64,000 nucleotides of DNA from Lachnoanaerobaculum sanguinis (GCF_033242365.1 NZ_BTHK01000010.1:56054-120053), one strand, 5' to 3'. Shown: positions 53,454 through 62,317, numbered from the stretch's first letter. The notes: generated by a model not told the origin, from the sequence alone. Translations and numbers: made by a program.

Positions 53454-54334
53454 TCGGTGTACTGCTTGCGGCATTGAAAATTATAGGTATTGTCATACTT
53501 GCAATCATTGCTTTGGCATTACTGATTATACTGATGGTACTTTTTATTCCTGTAAGATACAGAGGTAAGATATATTTTAAGGAAGTACCTGATATAGCAC
53601 TAAGTGTGACATGGTTCTTTAAATTTTTATCTCTTAATATTACATATAAAGACGGTCTTGATATTATAGGTAAGGTGGGCTGGCTTTTTAAAGTATATTC
53701 AAATCGTGATGATGAAGAAGAGACGGATTCCATTGAAGGAATAGAAAATTACGAGTCGGAAGTTGAAGAAAACCCGGATACAGTTAATGAAAATAAAAAA
53801 TTAGATATTACTGTAGAGAATAATAAGAAAGCCGGTGTAATTTCCGGAAAACAAGAAAATTCAGAAGCCGATAATAAAATAAAAGAGCTGGATAAACAAG
53901 AAAAGAAACAATCAAAAAAGAAGAAAAACAAACCTGAGAAAAAGAAAAGCTCAGCTAAGAAAGAAAGTAAACTTGATAAGCTTATAAATAAGGCAAAGGA
54001 TATTCATTACTTACTTACAGAAGAGGAAAACAAGAAAACTCTTTTACTGATGCTTGAAAAGACCAAAAATCTTTTGGTACATATATTGCCGAAAAGAATA
54101 GTGGGATTTTTTAAATTCGGTTTTGATGATCCGTCTACAACAGGGCAGGTGCTTGAGGCGGTTGCGATATTCTATCCGCTTTACAAAGATGATTTTAAGA
54201 TTGTACCTATGTTTTATGATGAGATCATAGAGGTGGATATATCTTTTAAAGGAAGACTTAGAGTTTTCTATGCTCTTTATATAGGATTGATTTTATGGTT
54301 AAACAAGAAGAAAATAAAAACAAGGCCCAAATAA
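53450..54334 (+). CDS. DUF2953 family membrane protein
   Basis: The 294-residue protein has an N-terminal membrane helix (about 5-30), IPVRYRGKIYFKE, a Lys/Glu-rich linker (about 95-180) with runs of lysine, and a C-terminal conserved part (GFFKFGFDDPSTTGQVLEAVAIFYPLY, then IEVDISFKGRLRVFYALYIG). This layout fits the DUF2953 family that includes Bacillus YtfI, sporulation-associated but of unknown biochemical role. The end of the gene forms part of the following terminator. Confidence 0.78.
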   Translation: MIGVLLAALKIIGIVILAIIALALLIILMVLFIPVRYRGKIYFKEVPDIALSVTWFFKFLSLNITYKDGLDIIGKVGWLFKVYSNRDDEEETDSIEGIENYESEVEENPDTVNENKKLDITVENNKKAGVISGKQENSEADNKIKELDKQEKKQSKKKKNKPEKKKSSAKKESKLDKLINKAKDIHYLLTEEENKKTLLLMLEKTKNLLVHILPKRIVGFFKFGFDDPSTTGQVLEAVAIFYPLYKDDFKIVPMFYDEIIEVDISFKGRLRVFYALYIGLILWLNKKKIKTRPK

Positions 54335-54346
54335 GGGCCTTTATTT
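54322..54346 (+). terminator. Terminator overlapping end of DUF2953 gene
   Basis: AAGGCCC (54322-54328) and GGGCCTT (54335-54341) flank a 6-nt loop containing the stop codon. TATTTT follows. Confidence 0.65.
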
Positions 54347-54371
54347 TAAAAAGGCATGTTTTGGAGAAAAT

Positions 54372-54713
54372 ATGAATATACAGATATTTGGGACTAATAA
54401 GTCATCAGACACAAAGAAGGCTGTCAGATTTTTCAAGGAAAGAAATATTAAGTTTCAGCTTGTGGATATGAAGGAAAAGGGCTTATCAAAGGGTGAGTTT
54501 ACTTCAGTAATGCAGGCGGTAGGCGGATTTGAAAATATGCTTGATGAAAAATGCAAGGACAGAGAAACTCTTACTTTGATAAAATATCTTTCTGAGGAAG
54601 ATAAGATACCTAAGATTTTAGAAAATCAGCAGGTTCTAAAACTTCCGATAGTAAGAAACGGTAAGGAAGCAACTATAGGTTATGCACCTGAAGTATGGAA
54701 AGGATGGTCATAG
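54372..54713 (+). CDS. ArsC/Spx-family thioredoxin-fold protein with Ser in place of the active Cys
   Basis: The 113-residue protein has the ArsC-like fold: IQIFGTNKSSDTKKAVRFF at the N-terminus, VDMKEKGLSKGE, and the closing LKLPIVRNGKEATIGYAPEVW. In ArsC, YffB and Spx relatives a cysteine precedes the helix six residues before the conserved Ala. Here that position is Ser11, so redox or arsenate reductase activity through that Cys is unlikely. Only one other cysteine is present (DEKCKD). It is coupled by stop/start overlap to the cyclodeaminase gene. The name arsenate reductase would overstate what is seen. Confidence 0.78.
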   Translation: MNIQIFGTNKSSDTKKAVRFFKERNIKFQLVDMKEKGLSKGEFTSVMQAVGGFENMLDEKCKDRETLTLIKYLSEEDKIPKILENQQVLKLPIVRNGKEATIGYAPEVWKGWS

Positions 54714-55342
54714 TGAATACAGCCGGATACAATATAGATGAATATATAAAGGAACTTGGCTCTAAGGCTCCTGTACCGGGAGGTGGAGGTGCAAGTGCCG
54801 TTGCAGGTGCACTGTCGGCGGCTCTTTCAAGTATGGTCTGTAATCTTACAGTAGGTAAGAAGAGCTATATATCAGTGGAAGATGATATAAAAAAAATATT
54901 GGAAGATATGAATAAGCATATGGAGAGCTTTATAAAGCTTTCAGATAAGGATGCCGAAGTTTTCTATCCGCTTTCACAGGCATACGGCTTTAAACCTCAA
55001 AATGATGAGGAAAAGAAAATGCATGAAGAAAATATGGAAAAACTTCTTTTTGATGCGGCCATGGTTCCGCTTGATATTATGAAAGAGGCTTACAGTATGC
55101 TTGTTGCTGTTGATTTTCTTGCAAAGAAGGGCTCAAAGCTTGCCGTATCTGATGCAGGCGTAGCTGTAAGTATGCTTAGAAGTGCGGTATGCGGTGCTAT
55201 GATGAATGTAGTGATAAATGTAAAGTATATGAAGAACAGAGAGAAAGCTCAAGATCTTATGGATGAAGCAAGTGAAATACTTGAAAACACTATGAATAAG
55301 GCGGATATCATATACAGGGAAGTTCTGGAGGTGCTTTTGTGA
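54713..55342 (+). CDS. fchA: Cyclodeaminase/cyclohydrolase family protein (methenyl-THF cyclohydrolase type)
   Basis: The 209-residue helical protein has the FTCD_C/FchA signature LGSKAPVPGGGGASAVAGALSAALSSMVCNLT. It continues with the expected helices and a late AVSMLRSAVCGAMMNVVINVKYM. Relatives are formimidoyl-THF cyclodeaminase or methenyl-THF cyclohydrolase (FchA). Longer frames open at ATG 54695 and 54704. GTG 54713 lies nine bases after AAAGG, overlaps the preceding stop (TAGTG) and gives a normal N-terminus. Its stop overlaps folD by four bases. With no histidine-use genes nearby, a cyclohydrolase partner to FolD is the better reading. Confidence 0.8.
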   Translation: MNTAGYNIDEYIKELGSKAPVPGGGGASAVAGALSAALSSMVCNLTVGKKSYISVEDDIKKILEDMNKHMESFIKLSDKDAEVFYPLSQAYGFKPQNDEEKKMHEENMEKLLFDAAMVPLDIMKEAYSMLVAVDFLAKKGSKLAVSDAGVAVSMLRSAVCGAMMNVVINVKYMKNREKAQDLMDEASEILENTMNKADIIYREVLEVLL

Positions 55343-56178
55343 TTTTATTATATGGAGCAGATACGGCTGAGAAAATAAAAGATGAAATTTCAGGAATGCT
55401 TTCAGAGCTTAAGGGATATATTCCTACTCTCGGAATAGTCAGAATAGGCTCAAATCCTGCAGATATTTCATATGAAAAAGGCGCTGTAAAAAAAATGGAG
55501 TCTCTTTCATTAAAAACAAAAGTTTTTGAATTTGATGAAAATATTTCATCGGATGATTTTATAGATGAGTTTAAGAAGATAAATGAAGATGATGAAATTG
55601 ACGGAATTTTGCTTTTCAGACCTTTGCCAAAGCATATAGACGAGAAGAAGGTTATAGAGGTACTGGATGAGAGAAAAGATTTGGACGGTATTTCATATAA
55701 AAATATAGCAAAGGTTTTTGCGGGAGATGAAAGCGGTTTTGCTCCTTGTACCGCAAGGGCGGTAATAAAAATCCTTGAAAGCAATAATATAGAGCTTGAG
55801 GGGAAAAATGTAGTGGTACTTGGAAGAAGTATGGTAATCGGTAAGCCGGTAGCCATGCTTGCAATTCAAAAAAATGCCACGGTAACACTTTGTCATTCAA
55901 AAACGGCTGATTTAAAGAAGATGTGTAAAAATGCAGACATTTTAATAGTAGCAATCGGCAGAGCTAAGATGATAAATGACGATTATATAGGTGAAGATGC
56001 TGTTGTAATCGATGTAGGTATAAACTTCTTTGAAGGAAAACTTTGCGGAGATGTAGACCTTGAAAATGTAAAAAATGCAGCTATGGCAACACCTGTTCCA
56101 AAGGGTGTAGGGGCTGTGACCACATCCGTATTGGCAGAACATCTTGTAATTGCAGCTTTAAAAAAGAGACTGTATTAA
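55339..56178 (+). CDS. folD: FolD-type methylene-THF dehydrogenase (cyclohydrolase residues replaced)
   Basis: The 279-residue protein has the FolD fold: NPADISYEKGAVKKME, LLFRPLP, KDLDGIS, the Rossmann GRSMVIGKPVA and the closing PVPKGVGAVTTSVLAEHL. In bifunctional FolD a catalytic Lys lies four residues after the Tyr of the first motif, and a Gln lies in the VQLPLP motif. Here these positions are Ala49 and Phe93. The Asp of DLDG (Asp116) is kept. Loss of the Lys is known to abolish cyclohydrolase while sparing dehydrogenase in studied enzymes. The GTG start at 55339 lies seven bases after GGAGG and overlaps fchA. It probably works as a dehydrogenase with FchA as its cyclohydrolase. Confidence 0.88.
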   Translation: MILLYGADTAEKIKDEISGMLSELKGYIPTLGIVRIGSNPADISYEKGAVKKMESLSLKTKVFEFDENISSDDFIDEFKKINEDDEIDGILLFRPLPKHIDEKKVIEVLDERKDLDGISYKNIAKVFAGDESGFAPCTARAVIKILESNNIELEGKNVVVLGRSMVIGKPVAMLAIQKNATVTLCHSKTADLKKMCKNADILIVAIGRAKMINDDYIGEDAVVIDVGINFFEGKLCGDVDLENVKNAAMATPVPKGVGAVTTSVLAEHLVIAALKKRLY

Positions 56179-56203
56179 ATACTTAATATTTTAGATACTT
56201 GTT

Positions 56204-56231
56204 TTTAACATTTTATTTGCTAGAATATAAT
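56204..56231 (+). promoter_or_regulatory. Candidate promoter for comEA-like gene
   Basis: TATAAT at 56226-56231 with TTTAAC at 56204-56209, 16 bases apart, lies 33 bases before the start codon. Confidence 0.5.
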
Positions 56232-56263
56232 TATACTTACAAGGCTTTCTTAAGGAGAAAGCT

Positions 56264-56851
56264 ATGAAAAAGATTTTTTTAATAATGTTTTTAACGATTT
56301 TATTAACATCTTGTAAAGAAGATTCAGGTATAGAGTTTGGAAAAAATACTGAAACTGAGGTCGAGGAAGTTATTTCAGAGAGTGTAACCAAAGAGAGTAT
56401 ATCCGAAGCCGTAACTGCAGAAGAATATATTGATGTTTTTATTTCGGGCTGTGTAAATAAACCTGATGTATACACTCTAAAAAAAGGCTCTATAATAAAA
56501 GAAGCTGTTGAGATGGCCGGAGGCTTCAGTGAAAATGCATGCAGGGATTATGTAAACTTGGCAAAAAAGCTTGAACCGGGTGAACATATAATAATCCCGA
56601 GTCAGGATGAGGCTAAAGATCTAAAGCCGATTCAGATTGAAGATGCCATAAACAGCAGTTCACTTGTAAATATCAATAAAGCTTCTAAGGAAGAACTGAT
56701 GACTTTACCCGGTATCGGTGAGAGAAAAGCTGAAGCTATAATAAAATACAGAAACTCTAAATCTTTTTCAAATATTGAAGATATAATGAATATATCGGGA
56801 ATAAAAGAAGCGGCATTTAATAAGATTAAAGATAAGATTTGTATAAATTAG
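56264..56851 (+). CDS. comEA: ComEA-like lipoprotein with SLBB and helix-hairpin-helix domains
   Basis: The 195-residue protein has a lipoprotein signal ending LTSC (Cys17), an acidic linker, and an SLBB-like domain (about 65-115, VFISGCVNKPDVYTLKKGS, EMAGGF). The C-terminal helix-hairpin-helix DNA-binding region has NINKASKEELMTLPGIGERKAEAIIKYR and NISGIKEAAFNKIKD. ComEA binds incoming DNA during natural transformation. Most ComEA proteins use a membrane helix anchor; this one appears lipid-anchored. No other competence genes are in the window. A WalR-like gene follows nine bases later. Confidence 0.82.
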   Translation: MKKIFLIMFLTILLTSCKEDSGIEFGKNTETEVEEVISESVTKESISEAVTAEEYIDVFISGCVNKPDVYTLKKGSIIKEAVEMAGGFSENACRDYVNLAKKLEPGEHIIIPSQDEAKDLKPIQIEDAINSSSLVNINKASKEELMTLPGIGERKAEAIIKYRNSKSFSNIEDIMNISGIKEAAFNKIKDKICIN

Positions 56852-56860
56852 GAGTAAATA

Positions 56861-57556
56861 ATGAATAAAGCACTTGTTGTAGATGATGAAAAATTAATAG
56901 TCAAAGGAATAAAGTTCAGCCTGGAGCAGGACGGTTATGAGGTGGATGTAGCCTATGACGGAAGTGAAGCTTTAAAGATGGCTAAAGAAAAAGAATATGA
57001 TATAGTGCTTTTGGATGTGATGTTACCTGAAATGGACGGCATGGAAGTTTGTCAGGCTATCAGAGAGTTTTCCGAGATGCCGATTATCATGTTGACTGCC
57101 AAGGGAACAGATATGGATAAGATTCTCGGGCTTGAATACGGAGCAGATGATTATATTACAAAACCTTTTAATATACTTGAGGTTAAGGCAAGGATAAAGG
57201 CGATTATAAGAAGAAATTCAAAGAAGGCTAAGGCTGCACAAAAAAACGAGAGAATTATCGAAGTTTCAGATCTTAAGCTTGATCTTGACAGCAGAAGAGT
57301 ATTTGAAAAGGATAAGGAGCTTAATCTTACGGCAAAGGAATTTGATATTCTTGAGCTTCTCACACAAAATCCTGATAAAGTATATTCCAGAGAGAAGCTT
57401 TTAAATATTGTTTGGGGAAATAAGTTACATGAAGCAGGTGATGTAAGAACTGTTGATGTACATGTGAGAAGGCTTAGAGAAAAGATTGAACCGAACCCAA
57501 GTGAGCCGAAGTATATTCATACCAAATGGGGTGTCGGATATTACTTTAAGGAATAG
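56861..57556 (+). CDS. OmpR/PhoB-family response regulator, WalR-like
   Basis: The 231-residue regulator has a receiver with acidic DDE at 8-10, Asp52 in VLLDVMLPEMDGMEV and Lys in DYITKPFNILEVKARI. A winged-helix DNA-binding domain follows (LNLTAKEFDILELLTQNPDKVYSREKLL, TVDVHVRRLREKIE, KWGVGYYFKE). It resembles WalR/YycF most, and it lies next to rlmH, as the walRK cluster does in Bacillus, but no histidine kinase or WalH/WalI gene is present. A different PhoB-type identity is possible. The partner kinase is not in the window. Confidence 0.82.
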   Translation: MNKALVVDDEKLIVKGIKFSLEQDGYEVDVAYDGSEALKMAKEKEYDIVLLDVMLPEMDGMEVCQAIREFSEMPIIMLTAKGTDMDKILGLEYGADDYITKPFNILEVKARIKAIIRRNSKKAKAAQKNERIIEVSDLKLDLDSRRVFEKDKELNLTAKEFDILELLTQNPDKVYSREKLLNIVWGNKLHEAGDVRTVDVHVRRLREKIEPNPSEPKYIHTKWGVGYYFKE

Positions 57557-57559
57557 TTT

Positions 57560-58036
57560 ATGAATATAAATATTGTGGTTGTCGGAAGTATTAAAGAAAA
57601 GTTTTTCAAAGACGCTATAGATGAATATTCAAAAAGACTTTCAAGATATGCAAAGTTAAACATAATAGAATTAAAGGATGAGAAAACTCCTGCAAATGCA
57701 AGTTTACTTGAAGAAGAAAAAATCAAGGAAGTTGAAGCCGAAAGGATTTTATCAAAGCTTTCAAACAGCTATGTTGTTGCGCTTGCAATAGACGGTAAGA
57801 AATATTCTTCAGAAGATTTTTCTAAGAGAATGGAAAAATATGATATTCTATCAAAAGGAAATCTGGCATTTGTAATCGGAGGCTCTTTAGGACTTCATAA
57901 AACCGTGCTTGACAGAGCTGATGAAAGCTTGAGTTTTTCAGAGATGACTTTTCCGCATCAGCTGATGAGAGTTATTTTACTGGAACAAATATATAGAGCA
58001 TACAGGATCAGAAATAATGAACCGTATCATAAATGA
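57560..58036 (+). CDS. rlmH: 23S rRNA (pseudouridine(1915)-N(3))-methyltransferase
   Basis: The 158-residue SPOUT methyltransferase modifies pseudouridine 1915 of 23S rRNA. It has INIVVVGSIKEKFF at the N-terminus and the knot-forming LAFVIGGSLGLHKTVLDRADESLSFSEMTFPHQLMRVILLEQIYRAYRI. The C-terminal NNEPYHK is invariant in the family. Its TGA stop lies in the first arm of the following terminator. It is preceded by the response regulator with a three-base gap. Confidence 0.95.
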   Translation: MNINIVVVGSIKEKFFKDAIDEYSKRLSRYAKLNIIELKDEKTPANASLLEEEKIKEVEAERILSKLSNSYVVALAIDGKKYSSEDFSKRMEKYDILSKGNLAFVIGGSLGLHKTVLDRADESLSFSEMTFPHQLMRVILLEQIYRAYRIRNNEPYHK

Positions 58037-58060
58037 GGGCAGAGCCCTCATTTTGGTTTT
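58031..58060 (+). terminator. Terminator after rlmH
   Basis: AAATGAGGGC and GCCCTCATTT form a 10-bp stem (58031-58040 with 58044-58053) around AGA, followed by a T-rich stretch broken by GG. The first arm includes the rlmH stop codon. Confidence 0.75.
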
Positions 58061-58079
58061 TCCAATAAAATCATCAGCC

Positions 58080-58108
58080 TTGAAAATAATTTTTTGATAG
58101 TATATACT
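58080..58108 (+). promoter_or_regulatory. Promoter for the aconitase-family gene
   Basis: TTGAAA at 58080-58085 and TATACT at 58103-58108 are 17 bases apart, with an AGGAGG Shine-Dalgarno before the ATG at 58132. Confidence 0.62.
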
Positions 58109-58131
58109 ATTCTGGAAAACTAGGAGGAAAT

Positions 58132-60426
58132 ATGGTTAATTTGTACAATGGTGGAGCTTACCTTATTAACGGTAAGACACTTATAGAAGAGAATGATTTA
58201 GATAAATTAAAAGCTGTTACAGTCAAAGATATAGATAAGGAAGAAGCCAGAAAGGGAAGTATAGCTTACAATATACTTGAAAAACACAATACTTCAGGAA
58301 ATATGGATAAGCTCAGACTGAAGTTTGATGCCATGGCTTCACATGATATTACTTTTGTTGGAATAATACAGACTGCAAAGGCAAGCGGTATGGAAAAATT
58401 TCCTATACCCTATGTTTTGACAAATTGTCACAACTCACTTTGTGCAGTTGGCGGAACTATAAATGAGGACGACCATATGTTCGGTCTTTCCGCCGCAAAA
58501 AAATATGGCGGTATATATGTACCACCTCATATTGCGGTAATACATCAGTATATGAGAGAGGCATTTGCAGGTTGTGGAAAGATGATACTCGGTTCCGATT
58601 CACATACCAGATACGGAGCACTTGGAACAATGGCTATAGGTGAAGGCGGTGGTGAGCTTGTAAAACAGCTTTTACAGGATACTTATGATGTAAACAGACC
58701 TGAAATTATTGCAATCTATCTTGAGGGAGCACCGAAGGCCGGTGTCGGACCGCAGGATATCGCACTTGCAATAATAGGTAAGGTATTTAAAAACGGATAT
58801 GTAAAGAATAAGATAATGGAGTTTGTAGGACCCGGAATAGCATCTATGACCACAGATTATAGAAACGGTGTAGATGTTATGACTACAGAGACTACATGCC
58901 TTTCATCTGTTTGGGAGACTGATGAGGATACAAAGAAATTCCTTACAGTTCACGGAAGACCTGAGGATTATAAAGAATTAAAGCCTGCCGATATAACATA
59001 TTATGACGGTGTTGTTCATGTGGACCTTTCTACAATCAAGCCGATGATTGCACTTCCATTCCACCCAAGTAATGTATATGAAATAGATTTCCTTAATGAG
59101 AATTTAGAAGATCTTCTTCATGAAGTTGAGCTTGAGGCAATAAAGATAGGTGGAGAAGCCGGAAAGGGTCTAAGACTTTTAGATAAAATAGAAAACGGAA
59201 AGCTTAGAGTATCACAGGGTATTATAGCAGGTTGTGCAGGCGGAACTTATTCAAATGTAATGGAGGCTGCACATATACTTAAAGGATACAGTACAGGATT
59301 TGATGAGTTTAACTTAAATGTATATCCTTCATCACAACCTGTATTTATAGAAACAACAAGAAACGGTGCTGTAGCGGATCTTATGGAAAGCGGTGCGGTA
59401 GTAAAGACTGCATTCTGCGGACCTTGCTTCGGTGCCGGAGATACTCCTTCAAATAACGGCCTTTCTATAAGACATACTACAAGAAACTTCCCTAACAGAG
59501 AAGGTTCAAAGCCGGGATCGGGTCAGATGTCCGCTGTAGCTCTTATGGATGCGAGATCTGTAGCCGCAACTGCAAGAAACAAGGGATTTTTAACACCTGC
59601 TACAGAGTTTGCAGATGATTATATTGTACCTGAGTATAATTATGATGACACAATATATAAAAACAGAGTATATCAGGGATTTGGAGAGGCAAGAGAGGAC
59701 AGTGCTTTGGTTTACGGACCTAATATAAAGGACTGGCCTGAGATGACCGCTCTTACCGACAATATTCTTTTAAAGGTATGTTCAAAGATACTTGACGAGG
59801 TAACCACTACAGATGAGCTTATACCTTCAGGAGAGACATCTTCTTACAGATCAAATCCGCTTGGACTTGCAGAGTTTACACTTTCAAGAAGAGATCCTGA
59901 ATATGTAGGCAGAAGCAAGGCGGTAGATGTTATCGAAAAGTCAAGAAGAAAAGGTGAGGACATCTTAAAAGATAATACGGAGTTATCAAATATATTTGAA
60001 AAGATAAAGAATATACCTGAATTTGCAGATATTGTCGCAAACGAAACCGAGATAGGCAGTATGATATATGCCAAGAAACCCGGTGACGGTTCTGCAAGAG
60101 AGCAGGCTGCGAGTTGCCAGAGAGTTATCGGCGGTCTTGCAAACATTGCCAAGGAGTATGCAACAAAGAGATATCGCTCAAATGTGATGAACTGGGGTAT
60201 GCTGCCTTTCCTTTTAGATTCTGAGCCTGATTTCGAGGTTGGAGATTATATCTTCGTACCTAATATCAAGAAGCATCTAAGAGGTGATATGTCAAAAATT
60301 CCTGCCTATATTATAGGTGAAAATATAAAAGAAATAAGCTTAAGCATTGCAGAAATGACTGATGCGGAAAAATCCATAGTGGAGGCAGGTTCTCTTATAA
60401 ATTATAATAAGAGTAAAATAAAATAG
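58132..60426 (+). CDS. Aconitase-family hydratase, YbhJ type
   Basis: The 764-residue protein has the aconitase/isopropylmalate dehydratase fold. It carries GSDSHTRYGALGTMAIGEGGGE near residue 160, the cluster-binding GCAGG near 365 and FCGPCFGAGDTPSNNGLSIRHTTRNFPNREGSKPGSGQ near 430-465. A C-terminal swivel-like part includes a RSNVMNWGMLPF segment. Length and order match E. coli YbhJ, whose substrate is not known, rather than AcnA or AcnB. Whether it acts as aconitase in this organism is uncertain; no other citrate-cycle genes are nearby. It is followed 11 bases later by ftsH. Confidence 0.83.
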   Translation: MVNLYNGGAYLINGKTLIEENDLDKLKAVTVKDIDKEEARKGSIAYNILEKHNTSGNMDKLRLKFDAMASHDITFVGIIQTAKASGMEKFPIPYVLTNCHNSLCAVGGTINEDDHMFGLSAAKKYGGIYVPPHIAVIHQYMREAFAGCGKMILGSDSHTRYGALGTMAIGEGGGELVKQLLQDTYDVNRPEIIAIYLEGAPKAGVGPQDIALAIIGKVFKNGYVKNKIMEFVGPGIASMTTDYRNGVDVMTTETTCLSSVWETDEDTKKFLTVHGRPEDYKELKPADITYYDGVVHVDLSTIKPMIALPFHPSNVYEIDFLNENLEDLLHEVELEAIKIGGEAGKGLRLLDKIENGKLRVSQGIIAGCAGGTYSNVMEAAHILKGYSTGFDEFNLNVYPSSQPVFIETTRNGAVADLMESGAVVKTAFCGPCFGAGDTPSNNGLSIRHTTRNFPNREGSKPGSGQMSAVALMDARSVAATARNKGFLTPATEFADDYIVPEYNYDDTIYKNRVYQGFGEAREDSALVYGPNIKDWPEMTALTDNILLKVCSKILDEVTTTDELIPSGETSSYRSNPLGLAEFTLSRRDPEYVGRSKAVDVIEKSRRKGEDILKDNTELSNIFEKIKNIPEFADIVANETEIGSMIYAKKPGDGSAREQAASCQRVIGGLANIAKEYATKRYRSNVMNWGMLPFLLDSEPDFEVGDYIFVPNIKKHLRGDMSKIPAYIIGENIKEISLSIAEMTDAEKSIVEAGSLINYNKSKIK

Positions 60427-60437
60427 AAAGGAAGTGT

Positions 60438-62312
60438 ATGGATAAAAAAAATAAAAATGAATCCAATGGGCTGAATAATAGGACGATTATTATACTTATT
60501 ATTGCGGCTGCCATTGCATTCTTTGCAGTAAGCATACTTTCAAACAGGCTGAAAAAGGCCACAACGAAGGAAGTACCTTATACTGAGTTTATGCAAATGG
60601 TAAATGACGGAAAGGTGGAGTCGGTAAAGGTAATGGCAACTGCCATTGAAATAAAGGTAAAGCCTAATCTTTCAGACTACTCAACCATGACTGTGTATAA
60701 GACGGTCAGAATAGAAGACGATTCATTGGTTGACAGATTATATGCTGCCAATGTACCGGCAACTATGGAAAGGTTTGAGACTACATCTACGATACTGTCA
60801 TTCCTAAGCTTTATTCTACCGTTTATTTTCTTCATACTTATGATGAATTTCCTCTTGAAGAAAATGGGTGGAGGCGGATTCATGGGAGTCGGCAAGAGCA
60901 ATGCGAAAGTATATGTTCAAAAGGAAACCGGTATTACATTTAAGGATGTAGCAGGTGAAGATGAAGCAAAAGAGTCTTTGACTGAAATCGTTGACTTTTT
61001 GCATAATCCTGAGAAATATACAAAGATTGGTGCCAGACTTCCGAAGGGAGCTCTTTTGGTAGGACCTCCGGGAACAGGAAAAACACTTTTAGCAAAGGCT
61101 GTGGCCGGAGAAGCGGATGTACCGTTCTTTTCTCTGTCAGGTTCAGACTTTGTAGAGATGTTTGTAGGTGTTGGTGCTTCAAGAGTAAGAGATTTATTTA
61201 AACAGGCACAGGAGGCGGCTCCTGCTATCATATTTATAGACGAGATAGATGCTATAGGTAAGAGCAGAGATTCCAGAATGGGTGGAGGAAATGATGAGAG
61301 AGAACAAACTCTCAATCAGCTTCTTTCCGAAATGGACGGCTTTGATTCATCAAAAGGTCTTATAGTACTGGGTGCTACAAACAGACCTGAGATACTTGAC
61401 CCTGCATTACTTCGTCCGGGTAGATTTGATAGAAGAGTGATTGTTGAAAGACCTGATCTTAAAGGAAGAGTTGACATCCTTAAGGTACATTCAAAAGATG
61501 TACTTATGGATGACAGCGTAGATCTTGAAGCAATAGGACTTGCTACATCAGGTGCTGTAGGTTCGGACCTTGCCAATATGATAAATGAAGCTGCTATTTT
61601 GGCCGTAAAAAAAGGTAGAAAAGCTGTAAAGCAAAAAGATCTTTTTGAAGCTGTTGAAGTGGTGCTTGTCGGTAAGGAGAAAAAGGACAGAGTTATGAAT
61701 CAGGAAGAGAGAAGAATTGTATCCTACCATGAGGTGGGACATGCGCTTATCTCTGCACTGCAAAAAAACTCCGAGCCTGTACAAAAAATCACTATTGTAC
61801 CGAGGACCATGGGTGCTTTGGGTTATGTAATGTATGTACCTGAAGAAGAGACATATCTTAAGTCAAAAAAAGAACTTGAGGATATGCTTGTAAGTACTCT
61901 TGGAGGTAGAGCGGCCGAGGAAATAGTATTTGATTCAGTAACAACAGGTGCATCAAATGATATTGAAAAGGCTACCTCTATTGCCAGAGCAATGGTTACA
62001 CAGTACGGTATGAGTGAAAAGTTCGGATTGATGGGACTTGCAAGAGTTGAAAATCAATACCTGTCAGGACAGGCAATACTTGACTGTGGTGACAATACGG
62101 CTACCGAAGTTGACAAAGAAGTAATGAAAATACTTAAAAAGAGCTATGATGAAGCCCTTAGAATCCTTAGAGAAAATAAAGATGTAATGGACAAACTGGC
62201 AGAGTTCCTTATAGAAAAGGAAACTATTACCGGAAAAGAGTTCATGAAGATTCTAAGAGAAATAAAAGGATTACCTGAAAAGGTGGAAATAAAGAAAGCC
62301 ATATTGGTATAA
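60438..62312 (+). CDS. ftsH: ATP-dependent zinc metalloprotease FtsH
   Basis: The 624-residue membrane protease degrades misfolded membrane proteins and regulators. It has two membrane helices (about 17-36 and 115-138) around an extracytoplasmic domain. The AAA+ module has Walker A GPPGTGKT near 210, Walker B IIFIDEIDA and the second region of homology ATNRPEILDPALLRPGRFDRR. The zinc protease motif is HEVGH near 432. The second membrane segment leads to the usual KKMGGGGFMGVGKSNAK linker. Length is typical. A strong terminator follows. Confidence 0.96.
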   Translation: MDKKNKNESNGLNNRTIIILIIAAAIAFFAVSILSNRLKKATTKEVPYTEFMQMVNDGKVESVKVMATAIEIKVKPNLSDYSTMTVYKTVRIEDDSLVDRLYAANVPATMERFETTSTILSFLSFILPFIFFILMMNFLLKKMGGGGFMGVGKSNAKVYVQKETGITFKDVAGEDEAKESLTEIVDFLHNPEKYTKIGARLPKGALLVGPPGTGKTLLAKAVAGEADVPFFSLSGSDFVEMFVGVGASRVRDLFKQAQEAAPAIIFIDEIDAIGKSRDSRMGGGNDEREQTLNQLLSEMDGFDSSKGLIVLGATNRPEILDPALLRPGRFDRRVIVERPDLKGRVDILKVHSKDVLMDDSVDLEAIGLATSGAVGSDLANMINEAAILAVKKGRKAVKQKDLFEAVEVVLVGKEKKDRVMNQEERRIVSYHEVGHALISALQKNSEPVQKITIVPRTMGALGYVMYVPEEETYLKSKKELEDMLVSTLGGRAAEEIVFDSVTTGASNDIEKATSIARAMVTQYGMSEKFGLMGLARVENQYLSGQAILDCGDNTATEVDKEVMKILKKSYDEALRILRENKDVMDKLAEFLIEKETITGKEFMKILREIKGLPEKVEIKKAILV

Positions 62313-62317
62313 AAAGG

